NCBI GenBank assembly: GCA_015179025.1
Contig: WHUX01000192.1
Coordinates: 1 to 64,000 of the forward strand
Direction: 5' to 3'
Length of the DNA: 64,000 nucleotides
Origin: Terfezia claveryi
Lineage: Eukaryota > Ascomycota > Pezizomycetes > Pezizales > Pezizaceae
Made by a program: the position numbers and the translations under genes. Of this stretch, positions 11,447-23,002 are shown in pieces. Each line of letters begins with the position of its first letter. Position 1 is the stretch's first letter. Under the pieces are notes generated by a model that was not told where the DNA came from, did no database searches, and saw only the letters and a list, made by a program, of their open reading frames with translations.

Positions 11447-11656
11447 ATGTGTGCCTCTTCAGGGCTGGATAGTGTGTTGTTTTTATTACCATTCCAACGA
11501 TTTCTGTTTGCTATTGCTCTCGGTACTAGTGGATATATGTGCTATCCAGATTTCAACGTCACAATGGTCGGGTCATACATCGTTAACTTTATTGACGTGT
11601 CTACTGAATTGTTATCATACCAGAGCCTGCAGAGAGCCAGAATCGGACCTGTTTGA
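11447..11656 (+). CDS. Possible upstream membrane-segment exon of the vWA gene
   Basis: The frame encodes 69 residues with a hydrophobic stretch (FLLPFQRFLFAIALG) and an FN-containing segment, consistent with a membrane N-terminus for the gene that follows. No splice donor in a compatible phase joins it to the exon beginning at or before 11840. It could be a separate small ORF, or the 5' part of the gene may be damaged. Confidence 0.35.
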   Translation: MCASSGLDSVLFLLPFQRFLFAIALGTSGYMCYPDFNVTMVGSYIVNFIDVSTELLSYQSLQRARIGPV

Positions 11657-11839
11657 TTGATAGTAGCCAACCAGAAGTTACCCTTTTCGTTTAGAATCTA
11701 ACTAATTGTAATTGAGCGGGATTTGTTTTTCTGGACAGGTAAGTTAGGAAAAAATTGAAAAACAATAAATTCGAGATGGCGACTCCAAGTAGCAGTACAC
11801 TCATTTGATTTGGCGTTCAAATCACAACAGCTGGCCTCT

Positions 11840-14800
11840 ATGGGATATTTCACCCCAGTCTCCAAGATGTACATGACTGGAAACACCTTTCATATGGCGA
11901 ATTGCACATCTGAGTTTCGATATATTTCGGACACGCACGGATGGAGGTTCGAACCTATTTGCTTTATAGTCGGACCAGCAAGCGCAGCAGTCCCGGTTTT
12001 CCTACGGGCAGACCTCACATGTGCGGTATACCAACCACTGATCTACCTTTCAAAAGTGCACGAGGAATCCGGGCCGAAAGCGATGTGTGCCTCGGGACCA
12101 CGTGATTACGATGATGGTAATGATGAGGGTGATGCGAATTCAACCTTTGGCTTCCTGGGATGGTTTTACCATTTAGATGAAGGACTTGGGAAGGAATATC
12201 TAGGTTGGAAATTCACGCTTCTCTTAACATTTGGATTGGTGGCTTGGGGGTTTTCCCTGTATAAGGTAATTATAGACTCATCTGGTGGTATACCGCTTGT
12301 TACTTTCTGGAGAAAAAGTGATCCCGCAAACTGACTTATCTATCTTGCATTCACAGTTTTGTTTCACTTTCAAGAGAATAGTGCGGGCTTGTGGTGGTCT
12401 ATTTAGACCTAAGCGGCTCACATTCCCCGTACATGTATTGCAAGGTGGACACTCCGACACAGGTATTGCAGTTGATGGTAGCTTGCCGCACCCAAAGACG
12501 CTTCAGGCAAAGCCAGTCCAAGCCACGGAATTGCTAGAGCCTGAGATCAAGGCAGGTCCCAGGTCGCCCAAGAATTCGAGTGCGCCTTACGTACTGGGAT
12601 TTCAGCCTGGATATGTTGAGGAAACAATCAGTGAGGAAACCAGCAGTGTCAGTGCTGGCGAGACTATAATATCCTCCACAGTAACTAGGCAGGAGATAGG
12701 GAGTGTAAATCTCAGTCTCCAACAGGCGTCGACTGGTACTCGTGCGCTTGAGAATACCCCGGTACATCCGTATCCCAAGATTCGGAACACAGAAACCATC
12801 CAAGAGTCTTCAGCAACAAGCGAGCAGATGATCAGCAACGTGCAACCAGACTACGAGGAAGGTGCCAGTGTTACACTGCCAGTGAAACAAGTTCAGTGGT
12901 CGGAAGAGCATATGTCGTTTGACGATCGTGTAAGTTCAAAGCTCGCAATCGGACCGAAGACGGTGGACCGGGGTCACCTGAAGAGGGATGAGGGGGATGG
13001 ACACCTGCAGCGGACTGCAGTTGGATGTCAACGGACTGATGGAATCATGAAACTGGATGGAATCATGAGGCTGGATGGAATCCATGCCAGCGATGATGGG
13101 AGCCCTGCTAATATTTATTTACCTGAACTAAGAGAACTTACCGATCTAGATAGCCAGGGCAGACACGCGGCAGAGAAATCAAATGAATATGCAACGTGTG
13201 CCGTTAACCGATTGGGTCACGCAGAAATAGAGGACGATGGTACCGGCGGCAGGCGACACATACATGAGCTACTGCAAATACCTGAGGAAACTCAGCTGGA
13301 GTTGCCTACCGGTATCTTGGAGCACCCTCTGAATTTAGATGAATCAAGTCTGTGGAAGGGCTCGGATGCAGAAGGTTTACTGGCAAGCGACGCTCCTCGT
13401 CACCCAATGGTCGAGGAATGCCTTGATCTCGAAACGCCGAATATCGTAAAATATAAATATGCGAACGATGATTATACAGATGGGTCCCCGGAGGATGGGG
13501 CATCAATATCCACTAACCGGAGGAAGTCTAAACGAGGGAAGAAGGATCTTCAGATGGCGGTCGGGAAGCCGGGTACAGCTGAGCGCAAGAGAGCTCGAGG
13601 AGGTAAAAGTGATAGACGGAAAGAAAATGAGTCCGAGGTTTCAAATACTACCAACACAGATCCTTCTGTCCTGTCGACGGTCCACCGCCGACCTGTGGCA
13701 GAGCCGTATAGAGCGGTAGAAGTATCCCGAAACCAGGTAACCACTTCATCCCGCTATGCTTTGTGATTAATCCTGACTCTATACTACAATGGAGTCCACA
13801 TCAAGTTAATGCTAGGTAATTTCAACAGGGTGGAGCAGAAACTACGGTCTATCCAAGGACGCCTGACGAGTTTCATAAGGAACTCCAGGACTACATTCAG
13901 AAGCAAAAGCTGGACAGGTTTTATCCCCCATCGGTTGCCCAGGACTCACCCATCCGAAAACTGGCATTAAAAGCTGCGCAACGGCTGGTTGAGTCGAAAC
14001 TTATGCTTTCAGGCGCTGAAGTGGCACGAAGCGTCAATTCCTTCGGAGTTGACGGTGCCTCTAATACGCCCCCACTCTTAACCGGCCGATATTACGCTGA
14101 CATTTGTAAAACGGCTTTGTACAAGACCGTTCTACTGATTGATGACAGTGGGTCTATGAAGGACGACAACCGCTACAAAATATTGAAAGGGGCACTCGAG
14201 AGGAATGCCGAACTTAATGCCACTATCGATGAGGAAGGCCTCAGCATGAGATTCCTGAATTATCCACGACAGAAGGAACATCAAATTCCATGGGGATTGG
14301 ATAATATCCAGGGCGCATTGAAAATGAAGGCAATTCTGGACACAAATTTATGGAAAGGGGGGACGGAATTGGGTGGAATGTTGTTGGAGAAGGTGCTCGA
14401 ACCCTTGGTGTTCGAGAAAGCAAGGCAAAATCAACTGAACAAGCCAATTTTCATCAGCATTATAACGGATGGAGAGGTATATTGTCCTTGCAGCCTGGTT
14501 TATTTTGATAGAAATACTAAGAGTCCGTAAAGCCGGACTATGAAGACCATGGACGTTCTCTCAGGGAGGTCATTGAGGATTGTAAATGGCGGCTAAGGGA
14601 GCAATATCCACACTACGGAGAGAATGGTTAGTCACTGGAAAGCCTTCCTTCCCTTCAATCCCACAACATTAATGCGGGGAATACTAGCCGTGGCTTTTCA
14701 TATTACTCAGATCGGAAATAGTCCAGCTGCCAGCAATTTTCTCGATGATCTGGCACAGGATCCTGTAGTTGGAAACTTTATTTATTGTACGTCAGGTAGG

Positions 14801-15071
14801 TGTCAACCTTTCTGACGTACATACGATACGTCCGGCAGGTACATCTATTAAGCTATACTGACTTCAAAAACCAACGTGGTTTTTAGAACACATTGATGAT
14901 CAAGTACTTCGATATGAGAATGATTCGTCACAGCTGGCGTACAATCTTTGGGTGAGTCTCTTGGAATCCCTGAGCAATACTGAACTATTGCTATGACATT
15001 ACTAACAAGAATACACGAATGATTTATTCGAATAGTGGGTGAATGAACTGATGGTTGCCATCAAGGGTTAG
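11840..15071 (+). CDS. Membrane-anchored von Willebrand factor A (vWA) domain protein, 7 exons
   Basis: Proposed exons: 11840-12265, 12357-13736, 13829-14476, 14533-14626, 14688-14795, 14887-14951, 15036-15071, about 918 residues. Every junction keeps frame, with GT...AG ends and introns of 56-92 bp. Residues 1-142 include a hydrophobic segment (VGPASAAVPVFL) and a clear membrane helix (WKFTLLLTFGLVAWGFSL). Residues about 143-600 are polar, low-complexity and probably disordered, with a short MKLDGI/MRLDGI duplication. A vWA domain fills the rest: the MIDAS motif DDSGS is at 14141-14155, GGTELGG supplies the threonine and ITDGE the second aspartate, so metal binding looks intact. The last exons encode conserved fungal vWA features (QIGNSPAASNFLDDL). 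Position 11840 is the first in-frame ATG, but the frame is open back to 11759, so an upstream spliced exon is possible. It is probably a host gene; its function is unknown. Confidence 0.72.
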
Positions 15072-15660
15072 GGGAATAATTAACTGGGTGGATGAGAAGG
15101 GTGCTACCTATATATTTCTATACTAGAGGGGAATTGCGTGGGACTATCCTGGGAGGTGACTCGAAAAAGAACTCTCATAGCTACTTGGTGTGAATCTGCG
15201 ATATCGGCTGTCATGTGGCTTCGTCTGTTCGTACTTCTTTAGTCTACATTAACCCCATCAATCAACTTTTCTAATTTTGGCGATTTTGGTGTAAGTATCC
15301 AAGTTGGAGTCGGTTGCCTTCAGCTTCAATTGCAATTTATTGTCCTGTGAGAACTCTGGATATGTGTCGTCAACACAGAAAGGCCATCAAATCATGTTCC
15401 ACTAGCTGAACCTACCTTCCTGGCTTCGTATGTTTCCTTATATCTGGGCCAACCAACAACTTGACAGGTTGATGTATTGGGAGTAGATTAATGTAAGTTT
15501 TTTATTTCCGATTCACTTGGTCAACTTCGGTTACCCTCAGAATACACCTTTGAGATACCTCTCTCATGGTGGTGCTTTGGTATCATCTTTGTTTGTACTT
15601 CGCTGCCTCACACCTCATTATCAGAGGTTTCTCGATTTTGATTCTACCATGTATACAGCA
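15072..15660. other. Intergenic / 3' untranslated sequence
   Basis: No reading frame or repeat of interest is seen after the vWA gene stop at 15069-15071. Confidence 0.4.
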
Positions 15661-15664
15661 AACA

Positions 15665-15765
15665 CGGGAGGCAGATTAACTTGCTTGACACCAGCTTCTG
15701 GAGGCTCACCATACTGCCTCGATTAGTGGTGCGTACATGAGTATTTAAAAAAATAAAATAGCCCT
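15665..15765 (+). repeat. Diverged LINE 3' tail fragment (copy 3)
   Basis: It retains ggcagattaacttgc, a gaggctcacc block and gtacatgagtatttaaaaaaataaaat, the same order as the tails at 1-124 and 10737-10890, but is more diverged. Confidence 0.45.
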
Positions 15766-16170
15766 CTCCTACCCAACCCTGAGTAGCAAAACAAAGCAAA
15801 CGTCCAAATCTCCATTACCCCGATAATGTAAGGAGGCGTTGTTAAGGTTTGAGTTGAGTTTGAGCCTCCGAAAGTGTTAACAGAGCGAGTTTGGTGAAAT
15901 AGAAAATAAGCTAATGCTGTACGGAGGCGCGTAGCAAGGGAAAGTCTAGATAGAGATGCATGACTACTTGGCATATGCATAATGGTTTGAATTCAACTTC
16001 ACCCTTTCCCAGCGCCAATGGCAGCATAAGGCACACCTTGTATGCTGAAACCTGTCGAACGTGCGAATACCGTCTTTAGGGGTCAGCAAACGGCCAGCAG
16101 GCGGGCAGCACCCAGCGCTACTATCTCAGCAATGTCAGCTAATATCCCTCCAGCTAAGTAGCGGCGAGAA

Positions 16171-17040
16171 ATGTCAGACCTAGAGAAGGGCAAGATTCTG
16201 GCGTATTGGGAATGTCAAATACCACTCTCTCAAATTGCAGTCCGTGTTGGAGAAATAGGCAGACAGTAAAGAGCTTCCTAGATACATATGAAAGTCGAGG
16301 TTAGTAGCAAGCTTTAACTATAGAAGAAATACTAAGGGGATGTTTGATAGGTATACATGAGAATGCTCCACGCACTGGACACCTCTACAGCATGACAACA
16401 GAACAAGAAGAGGCTGTTATAAAATTTGCGTACGAAAAAATCTGAAAACTCTTAAAAGGCTTGTCTTACCTACAATAGGTCCAGATTGTCAGAAAACAAC
16501 TAAAACGCCCTATAACATATTCTAATTCAGAAGTGTAGGGCATGAAAACGACCACCATTGATGCAGAGATTGCGGAAAAACGAGTAGCTTGGGCGGTGAA
16601 AAGAAAGGATTGGACTGCTGAGGATTTTGAAGGATTTATTTGGGGTGATGAATGCAGTGTGGAAAAAGGAAAGACCGTATGGGTATTTCGTTCAGCAGAT
16701 GAGAATTATCATCCAGATTGTGTGGAGTCCCGAAGGTGTGCAGTTATATATACCCTTCAAGCCCAGAAATATATGCGTATATTAATAGTAGATGCACCTG
16801 CTCGTGATACTACAGTTATGGTTTGGGGCTATTTTGGGGGTTCACATCATAGAGGTTTTACAGCTCTTTGGAAGGACGAAACAACGCCATTAACTATCTA
16901 CAAATTCTTGAGAATCATCTCTTCCAAGTTAGTGAAGAGATGTATGCAAAAGGGATTTTAGACTCTGTCTGCCAACATGGTAATTCACTCGTTCACACTG
17001 CCAAAACGACTAATGTATCCCTGCGATAAGTTAAATTGCC
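16171..17040 (+). pseudogene. Tc1/mariner transposase fossil
   Basis: A degraded frame starts MSDLEKGKILAYW (about 16171), a helix-turn-helix region typical of fungal Tc1 transposases, then breaks. A 139-codon open piece (16542-16961) carries FIWGDECSVEKG with the first catalytic aspartate and VMVWGYFGG, both hallmark DDE motifs of the IS630/Tc1 family. A remnant of the NA..HTAK motif (GNSLVHTAKTTN) is readable near 16979-17014 after a frame break. The final catalytic residue is not visible, and no terminal inverted repeats were found. Non-functional. Confidence 0.8.
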
Positions 17041-17295
17041 ACATTCATAGCTGTGATGACTATAGTCCACATACAGTTTTATGAAAGGCATCCTAAGTTG
17101 TGGGTGCTGTAATCCTGTCAGGACTTCACAGCCTGTGCCGGCTACCTATTGTATACTCAAACCTTGCTATACCGGTCTCACCCCACTATAAGCATATCCC
17201 CTCCTATAAAATGTTGCTTTCAAGGGCATGAATCCACCAATTCACTTGAAGCATGCATGGTTTTTTTAGTCACATACATACAGTATATTTATGAT

Positions 17296-17760
17296 TGTAA
17301 CGACGGCTCTGGGGGCAAGGTGACCAAGGGGTACGCCGGGGCAAGGGCAAGAGGCAAGAGGGGCAGAGGGCAAGGGGCACGAGACACGCGGAAGCAGTTG
17401 CCGCGTGTGTCAAGGGAGGCAGCTGGGCTGCAAACACAAGGCGAGGCAAGGCAAGGACAGGAGGTTCGCGGGGTGGGCAGCAGGGCTGCAGAGTCGAGGC
17501 GAGACAAGGAGGTGCACAAGGGAGATGCACCAACGTGGAGAGAAGCAAGGCCCTGTATTGGATATACAAGACGTTGGATGGGGATCCAACGAGAGGGCGG
17601 GGAGAGCAAGCTATATATACAGGCAGGCTTCCTTCCTAGCTAAGGCCACCGGAAGGAATAAGGTTCCCGAGACCCCTTATCTCGGGAACTGAGATAACCG
17701 CAATATTCAATAGGAAATAACAGTAATAACGTACCAGGCTGGGAAGGGACGGTTGTGACA
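17296..17760 (-). repeat. Gypsy A 3' LTR
   Basis: In minus sense it runs TGTCACAACC...CGTTACA. It contains a TATA-like tatatatag and a G/A-rich strand with few stops, which produces several long spurious open frames. Confidence 0.92.
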
Positions 17761-17817
17761 CTATCCCCCTTTAGGCTCGGAGCCCCAGCGACGAAAGACA
17801 AGGCGAAAGGCAAGGCA

Positions 17818-17850
17818 AAAACAAACAAACAAACAAACAAACAAACAAAA
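17818..17850. repeat. (ACAA)n microsatellite inside gypsy A
   Basis: About seven units of ACAA lie between the chromodomain stop and the polypurine tract. In gypsy B the same place has only about two units (53450-53470). Confidence 0.8.
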
Positions 17851-17943
17851 CAGGCGAATAAGACCAGCAACCAGTATCCCAAACACAACCCCAACGCCGG
17901 AAGTACGACAACCCTAATAACCAATTCCCGGACGACAAGAACA

Positions 17944-20900
17944 TCATTGGGCGGGGCGAGGCTTCCGGGGGTAATGCTGGTGGAACAGGGTGACCAAGTC
18001 CTGTGCGTTCTCCAGATCTTCGGCGGGTTGCCAGGTAGCCTCCTCATCCCCTAGCCACTTAACCTTGTACTGCAGATGCCCGTACCTCCTCCGCGAGTCC
18101 AGCACTTCCTCCACCTCCCATTCCTCTTCACCTTCGATAACCACTGGAGGGGGTGGGGGATGTTCCTGTCCTGGGAGAGGGTCATCCGCGGCAGCGGGCT
18201 CGATCTCGGAGACATAAACAACCGGGTGCCGTTTGATGTCTTTGGGAAACCTCAATCGATAGGCGTGAGTTCCCACAGCTGCCAATACCTCAAAGGGGCC
18301 CAGGAATTTATGATCCAGCTTGCGGGAGGGACGTTCTGTTCGGAAGTGCCGGCTGGAGAGCCATACCTTGTCACCTGGCTGATATCTGGGGGCCGGCAAC
18401 CGTGATCCGTTGGCATACTCGGCTTGCCTGGCTTGCGCATATCCTAGGCTCAGCTTTCAGGGTATGGTGGAGTTCAGCGATTTCAACCACGAACTCCTTA
18501 GCTGGGGGGTGGGCTTTTTGCAGGGGCGCTAGGGCATCCACGAACCGGGGGTGCCAACCGTAGTTAGCCAGGAAAGGCGAGGTTTTGGAGGATTCCGAGA
18601 ACTGGTTGTTCGCGGCAAACTCGCAGGTGGCCAGCAACGAAACCCAGTTATCCTGCTGGTAATTGACAAAGGCCTGCAGATATTGCTCTATAATTGCATT
18701 CATCCTCTCCGATTGGCTGTCCGTCTGGGGGTGATATGCTGTTGACAAACGCACTCTAATCTCTAGAAGCTCGCAGAAGGCTCTCCAAAAGTCCGAGGTG
18801 AACTGAGGGCCACGGTCGGACACAATGGATTCGGGGAGCCCGTGGTACCGGAACACGTTGTTGAGGTAGAGGTTGGCCAGCTCCTGAGCAGAACAGGTAT
18901 CCCGACAAGGTATAACATGACTCATTTTCGTCAACCGATCTACCACCATCAAGATGGCGTTGAATCCCGAGTCTTCCAGCAATCCCGTCACGAAATCCAT
19001 AGTCAGGTGCAGCCATGGCCGATCAGGGATATCCAGAGGTTTCAGGGTCCCATACGGGGCGTGGCGGACAGGCTTAGCACGCTTGCAAACGTGGCAGTTC
19101 CGTACGTACCACTCCACGTCCTTCCGTTGGTCAATCCATGTGTACTCCCTGGCCAGAAGCTCTAACGTTTTGGCCACTTCAGGGTGACCTGCAACCAGGC
19201 TGTCATGGTGTTCCTTGATCAATCGAAGGCACAGCTCTCCTTCCGGCACATACAGCCGTTCGAGGTGGTAGAGGAGGCCTTCCTGGATGGTACACTCGGC
19301 TAGGGAGATCTTGGGGTGGCGGCGCTGGCCAGAATCCACTGCGGTGATAATTTCCTTGGCCAGGGGGTCGTCCTCATATGCCTGTCTCACCAGTTGTCGG
19401 AGGTCAGCCTCAGCCTCAGCTTCCACATCAGCCTCAGCTTCCGCATCAGCCTCAGCCTCAGCTTCCGCATCAGCCTCAGCCTCAGCTTCCACATCAGCCT
19501 CAGCATTAGCAAGGACATTGGCTGCCAGATCAAGGTTTTCGGGCTTCAATACCACCTGATTTTGGAATTTTAGCCTTTCATCCCCCCCTTTAGAGAGATC
19601 TCCTGATCTCCGGGTTAATGCATCCGGCTTGCCCCCAGCCTTTCCTGGCCGGTATCTGATCTTGAAGTTGAACCGAGATAAGAACTCCGACCACCTAGCT
19701 TGCCTTCGGTTAAGCAGCTTGGTGGTGGTGAAATACTCAAGGTTCTTATGATCGGACAACACCTCGATAATTCCCTTGGCTGACTCCAGGTGTGGCCTCC
19801 ACTCCTGGAATGCCCGCACAATGGCCATCAGCTCTTTATCATAAATCTCGTAGTTGCACTCAGCCGGGGAGTGCTTTTTTGAGAAGTATGCCACGGGGTG
19901 GAGGATGCCGCTGACATACTGAGAGAGGATTCCTGCGGAGACATAGTCGGAGGCATCGGTTTCGACGACACATTCGCTGTCTGGGTCGAAGTGGGCCAGG
20001 ATCGGCGCTGAGCAGAAGGCTTCCTTGAGGTTCTGGAAGGCGGATTGGGCTTCTGGATTCCACTGGAAGGCCTTTTTCGTCGTCGAGCCAGCTTCTGCCT
20101 TCGTTTTTGTCAAGGCTGTCAGGGGTGCCGCGATCCTTGAGTATCCCAGGATGAACCGGCGGTAAAAGTTGGCAAATCCTAGGAAGGCTTGCACATCCTT
20201 CAAATTGGCCGGGGTTTCCCACTCCTGATTGCGGCAACTTTGGCAGGGTCCATCCGGATGCCTTCCGTGGTGATAATCAACCCCAGATACTTGACCTCCT
20301 GCACATGAAACTCACATTTCTCGGGCTTGAGGTACAATCCGGCTTGCTCCAATTTCTCCAACACCTGCCGGACATGAATCTTGTGCTCTGCTAAGGTATC
20401 TGAATAAATCAAGATATCATCAAGGTAAGCCGTGCAGAACACATCTAGAAAGTCCCTCAGGGTATCGTTGATAAAGTGTTGGAAGGAAGCCGGGGCATTA
20501 GTCAATCCAAAGGGCATGACATTGTACTCGAAGTGGCCATAACGAGTTCGGAAGGCCGTTTTCCACTCCTCCCCCTCAGCAATCCGCACCAGGTTGTATG
20601 CCCCCCGCAGATCCAATTTGGTGAACCATTTCGCCTTGGAGAGCCTAGCTAACGTTTCCTGGATCAGGGGAAAGGGATACCTGTTTTTGACCGTTATCTC
20701 ATTTAGGCCCCGGTAATCGACACACAACCGGAGAGAGCCATCCGATTTCTTCACGAAAAGCACCGGGGCACCTGCTGGTGAGGAGCTGTGGCGAATGAAG
20801 CTCTTGTTAAGGTTTTCCTCCAAGTATTTCTTCAAAGCTTCCAGCTCCAACCGGGACATTCCGTAGAGGGGCCTATAGAGGGGGGTCTTACCCTCTATCA

Positions 20901-21735
20901 GTGGAATCGTGTGGTCGTATGGCCGGTGAGGTGCGAGTTTTTCTGCGGCCTTTTCCGAGAACAGGTCGATGAATTCATGGTATTCATCCGGCACCATGGA
21001 CTTCCACTCCTCCTTCGACCGTGTCTTATTAATCTCCAAATTTACCTCATGTATGGACAGGGCATGAGCCTTCAGCTTGTGCCTCCTGGTGAGGTAAGCG
21101 AAAGCCCCTGCTCCGATGAAGCTAACATTCAGGGTTTTTGGAGGGGGTAGGACAGGGGAAACAGGGGAAACCGGGGGCACAGGGGAGTTGGCATCGAGGT
21201 GCGCAGGCAGGTGCACCACCTGGGTTGGGTGGATTATCGGGGCGGGCAAGGCACACAACCCAGTGACGGTGGCCTTGGGATTCCCGCAATGCTTTTTGCA
21301 ATATTGGCTGTTAAACTGCAGGGTATAGGAGTCGAAGCTGACCGATACATCGTGCATTCTAAGCTAGGGGATTCCAAGGACAATCGGGTATTTGACCTTT
21401 GTCACGAACATTGGGAGGTTTGCTTCGGAGTGATCCCCGACCAGGGCAGGTACGCACGCAATCTTGGTGATATCGCCGGAGGAGATGGGCCGACCGTCGA
21501 TGACATCAAGGACACGAGGGGTTTTGAGCTTGGACGTGGGTATAGAGAATTTACTGACAAAGGCCTGGTCAACGAATGCAATCCCTGAGGCTCCGCAATC
21601 TATGAGTGCTGACATGGTAATTGTTCTATCATTATTGATTTTGAGGGAGATAGATACAACAAAATGCTCGCTGAACAAGCGAGATTCGTCAACAACAGAA
21701 GAAGCGGAAGACACAGAAAATGCAGACAAAGACAA
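17944..21735 (-). pseudogene. Gypsy A pol (protease-RT-RNase H-integrase-chromodomain), lightly damaged
   Basis: Domains in order on the minus strand: aspartic protease with DCGASG (about 21610); RT with YLDDIL (about 20420); RNase H with ETDASD (about 19960); an acidic AEAEAD repeat linker (19400-19505); integrase with an HHCC zinc finger (about 19210-19070), MDFVTG (about 18990) and DRGPQF (about 18810); and a C-terminal chromodomain (about 18140-17960, YKVKWLGDEEATWQPAEDL). Lesions are a stop at 21364-21366 after VLGIP, a frameshift near 20203, and a frameshift near 18440 between integrase and its C-terminal part. The frame is -1 relative to gag, in line with the frameshift signal at 21757-21801. 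Confidence 0.92.
19400..19505 (-). repeat. 18-bp minisatellite encoding an acidic AEA/D linker in pol
   Basis: Units resembling cagcctcagcttccgcat repeat about five to six times and encode alternating Ala, Glu and Asp. The linker joins RNase H to integrase. Gypsy B (about 55045-55080) and D (about 63758-63805) have shorter versions. Confidence 0.85.
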
Positions 21736-21756
21736 CGGTAAGCGGCCTGGGGCAGG

Positions 21757-21801
21757 TCCCTTGCTAGTGTCAGTAACTAGGCAAGGGACAGGGCTTTTCC
21801 C
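21757..21801 (-). promoter_or_regulatory. Predicted -1 ribosomal frameshift signal, gypsy A gag/pol
   Basis: On the minus strand the gag frame reads TCG GGA AAA, giving the slippery heptamer G GGA AAA (21795-21801). A 6-nt spacer (21789-21794) follows, then a stem-loop (21757-21788) whose arms TCCCTTGC/GCAAGGGA and TAGT/ACTA pair around a loop of about 7 nt. The gag stop (21777-21779) lies in the stem. pol is open in the -1 frame across this point. Confidence 0.75.
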
Positions 21802-22966
21802 GACTCATCAACCTCCTCAATCCTGGGCACTGGGGTATCGGAGATAGCGTGGATGGCGAGGGAGCGATTCTTTCGAAGGGGGCAAGCCGCAATAAAGTGG
21901 TCGGCCTTCCCACAGGCTATGCATAGCCCATTATTCCGGCGGCGTTCCCTCTCTTCTTGGGTCAGGCGGGGTCTGCCTGATGATAAATCCATGGGGGTGG
22001 GTCCTCCTGCCACCAACGATGGGTGTGCTGGTTGATTGGCGGGGGCAGGGGCCTGAGCTGCTTTGGTGGCATGGTGTTGTTGAGGCTGAGGCTGAGGCTG
22101 TGGGAGACGGGGTGCTGGCCTATACGTGAGGCGGTTGCGGAGCCGGACATCCGCTGTTCTACCCGGGAAGCCTGGTCAATGAATTCATCAAGGGTTTTGG
22201 CTTCCGGGAGGCTGACCATGGCCTGCTGGATTTCGTCATTTAGCCCTTCCTGGAATTGCTCCAGTTTAGACTGGTCATTCCATCGGACCTCCGCCGCCAA
22301 TCTCGAGAATTCTGCCACATAAGTGGACAGATCGGTGTTTTTCTGCCTGAGGGCTCGGAGGGCTCTACTGGTAGTGCCAACGGCATCAGGGTCCCCGAAC
22401 ACTCTATCCAGGACTGTGAAAAGGGCCGAGATATTGTCAAGCTTGATTCCGGTTTCGAGGACATATGGCTGGATCTGGTCACAAGCTTTCCCCTCCAGCA
22501 AGGCGAAAACGTATGCCAGTCGATGTTGTTCTGACGGGAATCTGGCAGAATCCCCGTTCAGCTTGAGATTGACAGAATTTTTCCAGGCTCGTAGGCGAAC
22601 CCGGTCCCCATTGAACTTGGGGGGTGTTGGAATGCTTTCGGTCTTGTTGCTACTGGCTGCTGTTGGTATTGCAAGGTTCCCTAGGGCACGGCTGAGGTTT
22701 TGGACCGTAGTCCGTTCGCTGGCCAGAGTAAGGTTTAGATGGTCGAGATCGGTCTGGAGGACCGTGATCTCTTCGTCGGCGGATCTCAATTTTTGTTCAG
22801 CCATGGCCAGGCTGTTGCCGAGTTCGGCCCCGATGGCATCCATGGCCTCGAAGATGTCGATGATTTCTCGATGGTAGGCATTCAACTCGTTCAAGCCTGA
22901 GGGTATGAGGGAGCTCCTCCAGGTTTGAAACCTGACAGCGGGTGGTGGGAAAGCTGCTCCTGACAT
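21777..22966 (-). pseudogene. Gypsy A gag
   Basis: It starts at ATG 22966 (MSGAAFPPP). The product has a coiled-coil-prone N-terminal half (heptad-like LRSADEEITVLQTDLDHL), a retrotransposon Gag core (PPKFNGDRVRLRAWKNSV) and a CCHC zinc knuckle CIACGKADHFIAAC near the C-terminus. A frameshift near 22140 separates core from knuckle. Gag would form the particle and bind the element's RNA. It ends ALSLA-stop at 21777. Confidence 0.88.
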
Positions 22967-22991
22967 GACTGTGTACCAGTTGGTCCAAAGG

Positions 22992-23000
22992 ATCCAACGT
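22992..23000 (-). promoter_or_regulatory. Primer-binding region, gypsy A (self-priming type)
   Basis: ACGTTGGAT on the minus strand lies 2 nt inside the 5' LTR. Its complement ATCCAACGT lies in that LTR (23278-23286), about 32 nt downstream of the TATA-like box (23319-23327), near where the transcript should start. Confidence 0.6.
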
Positions 23001-23002
23001 AG

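Noticed and set aside
12534..12838. Minus-strand open frames opposite the vWA gene
   Set aside because: They are antisense to an exon with conserved splicing and have no domain.
17149..17643. Open frames of about 100-164 codons in the G/A-rich LTR, repeated near 23.1, 53.1 and 58.8 kb
   Set aside because: They lie within gypsy LTRs, occur in every frame because of stop-poor G/A-rich sequence, and match no protein domain.
20788..21588. Plus-strand frames of 90-129 codons inside gypsy A, B and D
   Set aside because: They are antisense shadows of conserved pol sequence and recur at the same place in each copy.
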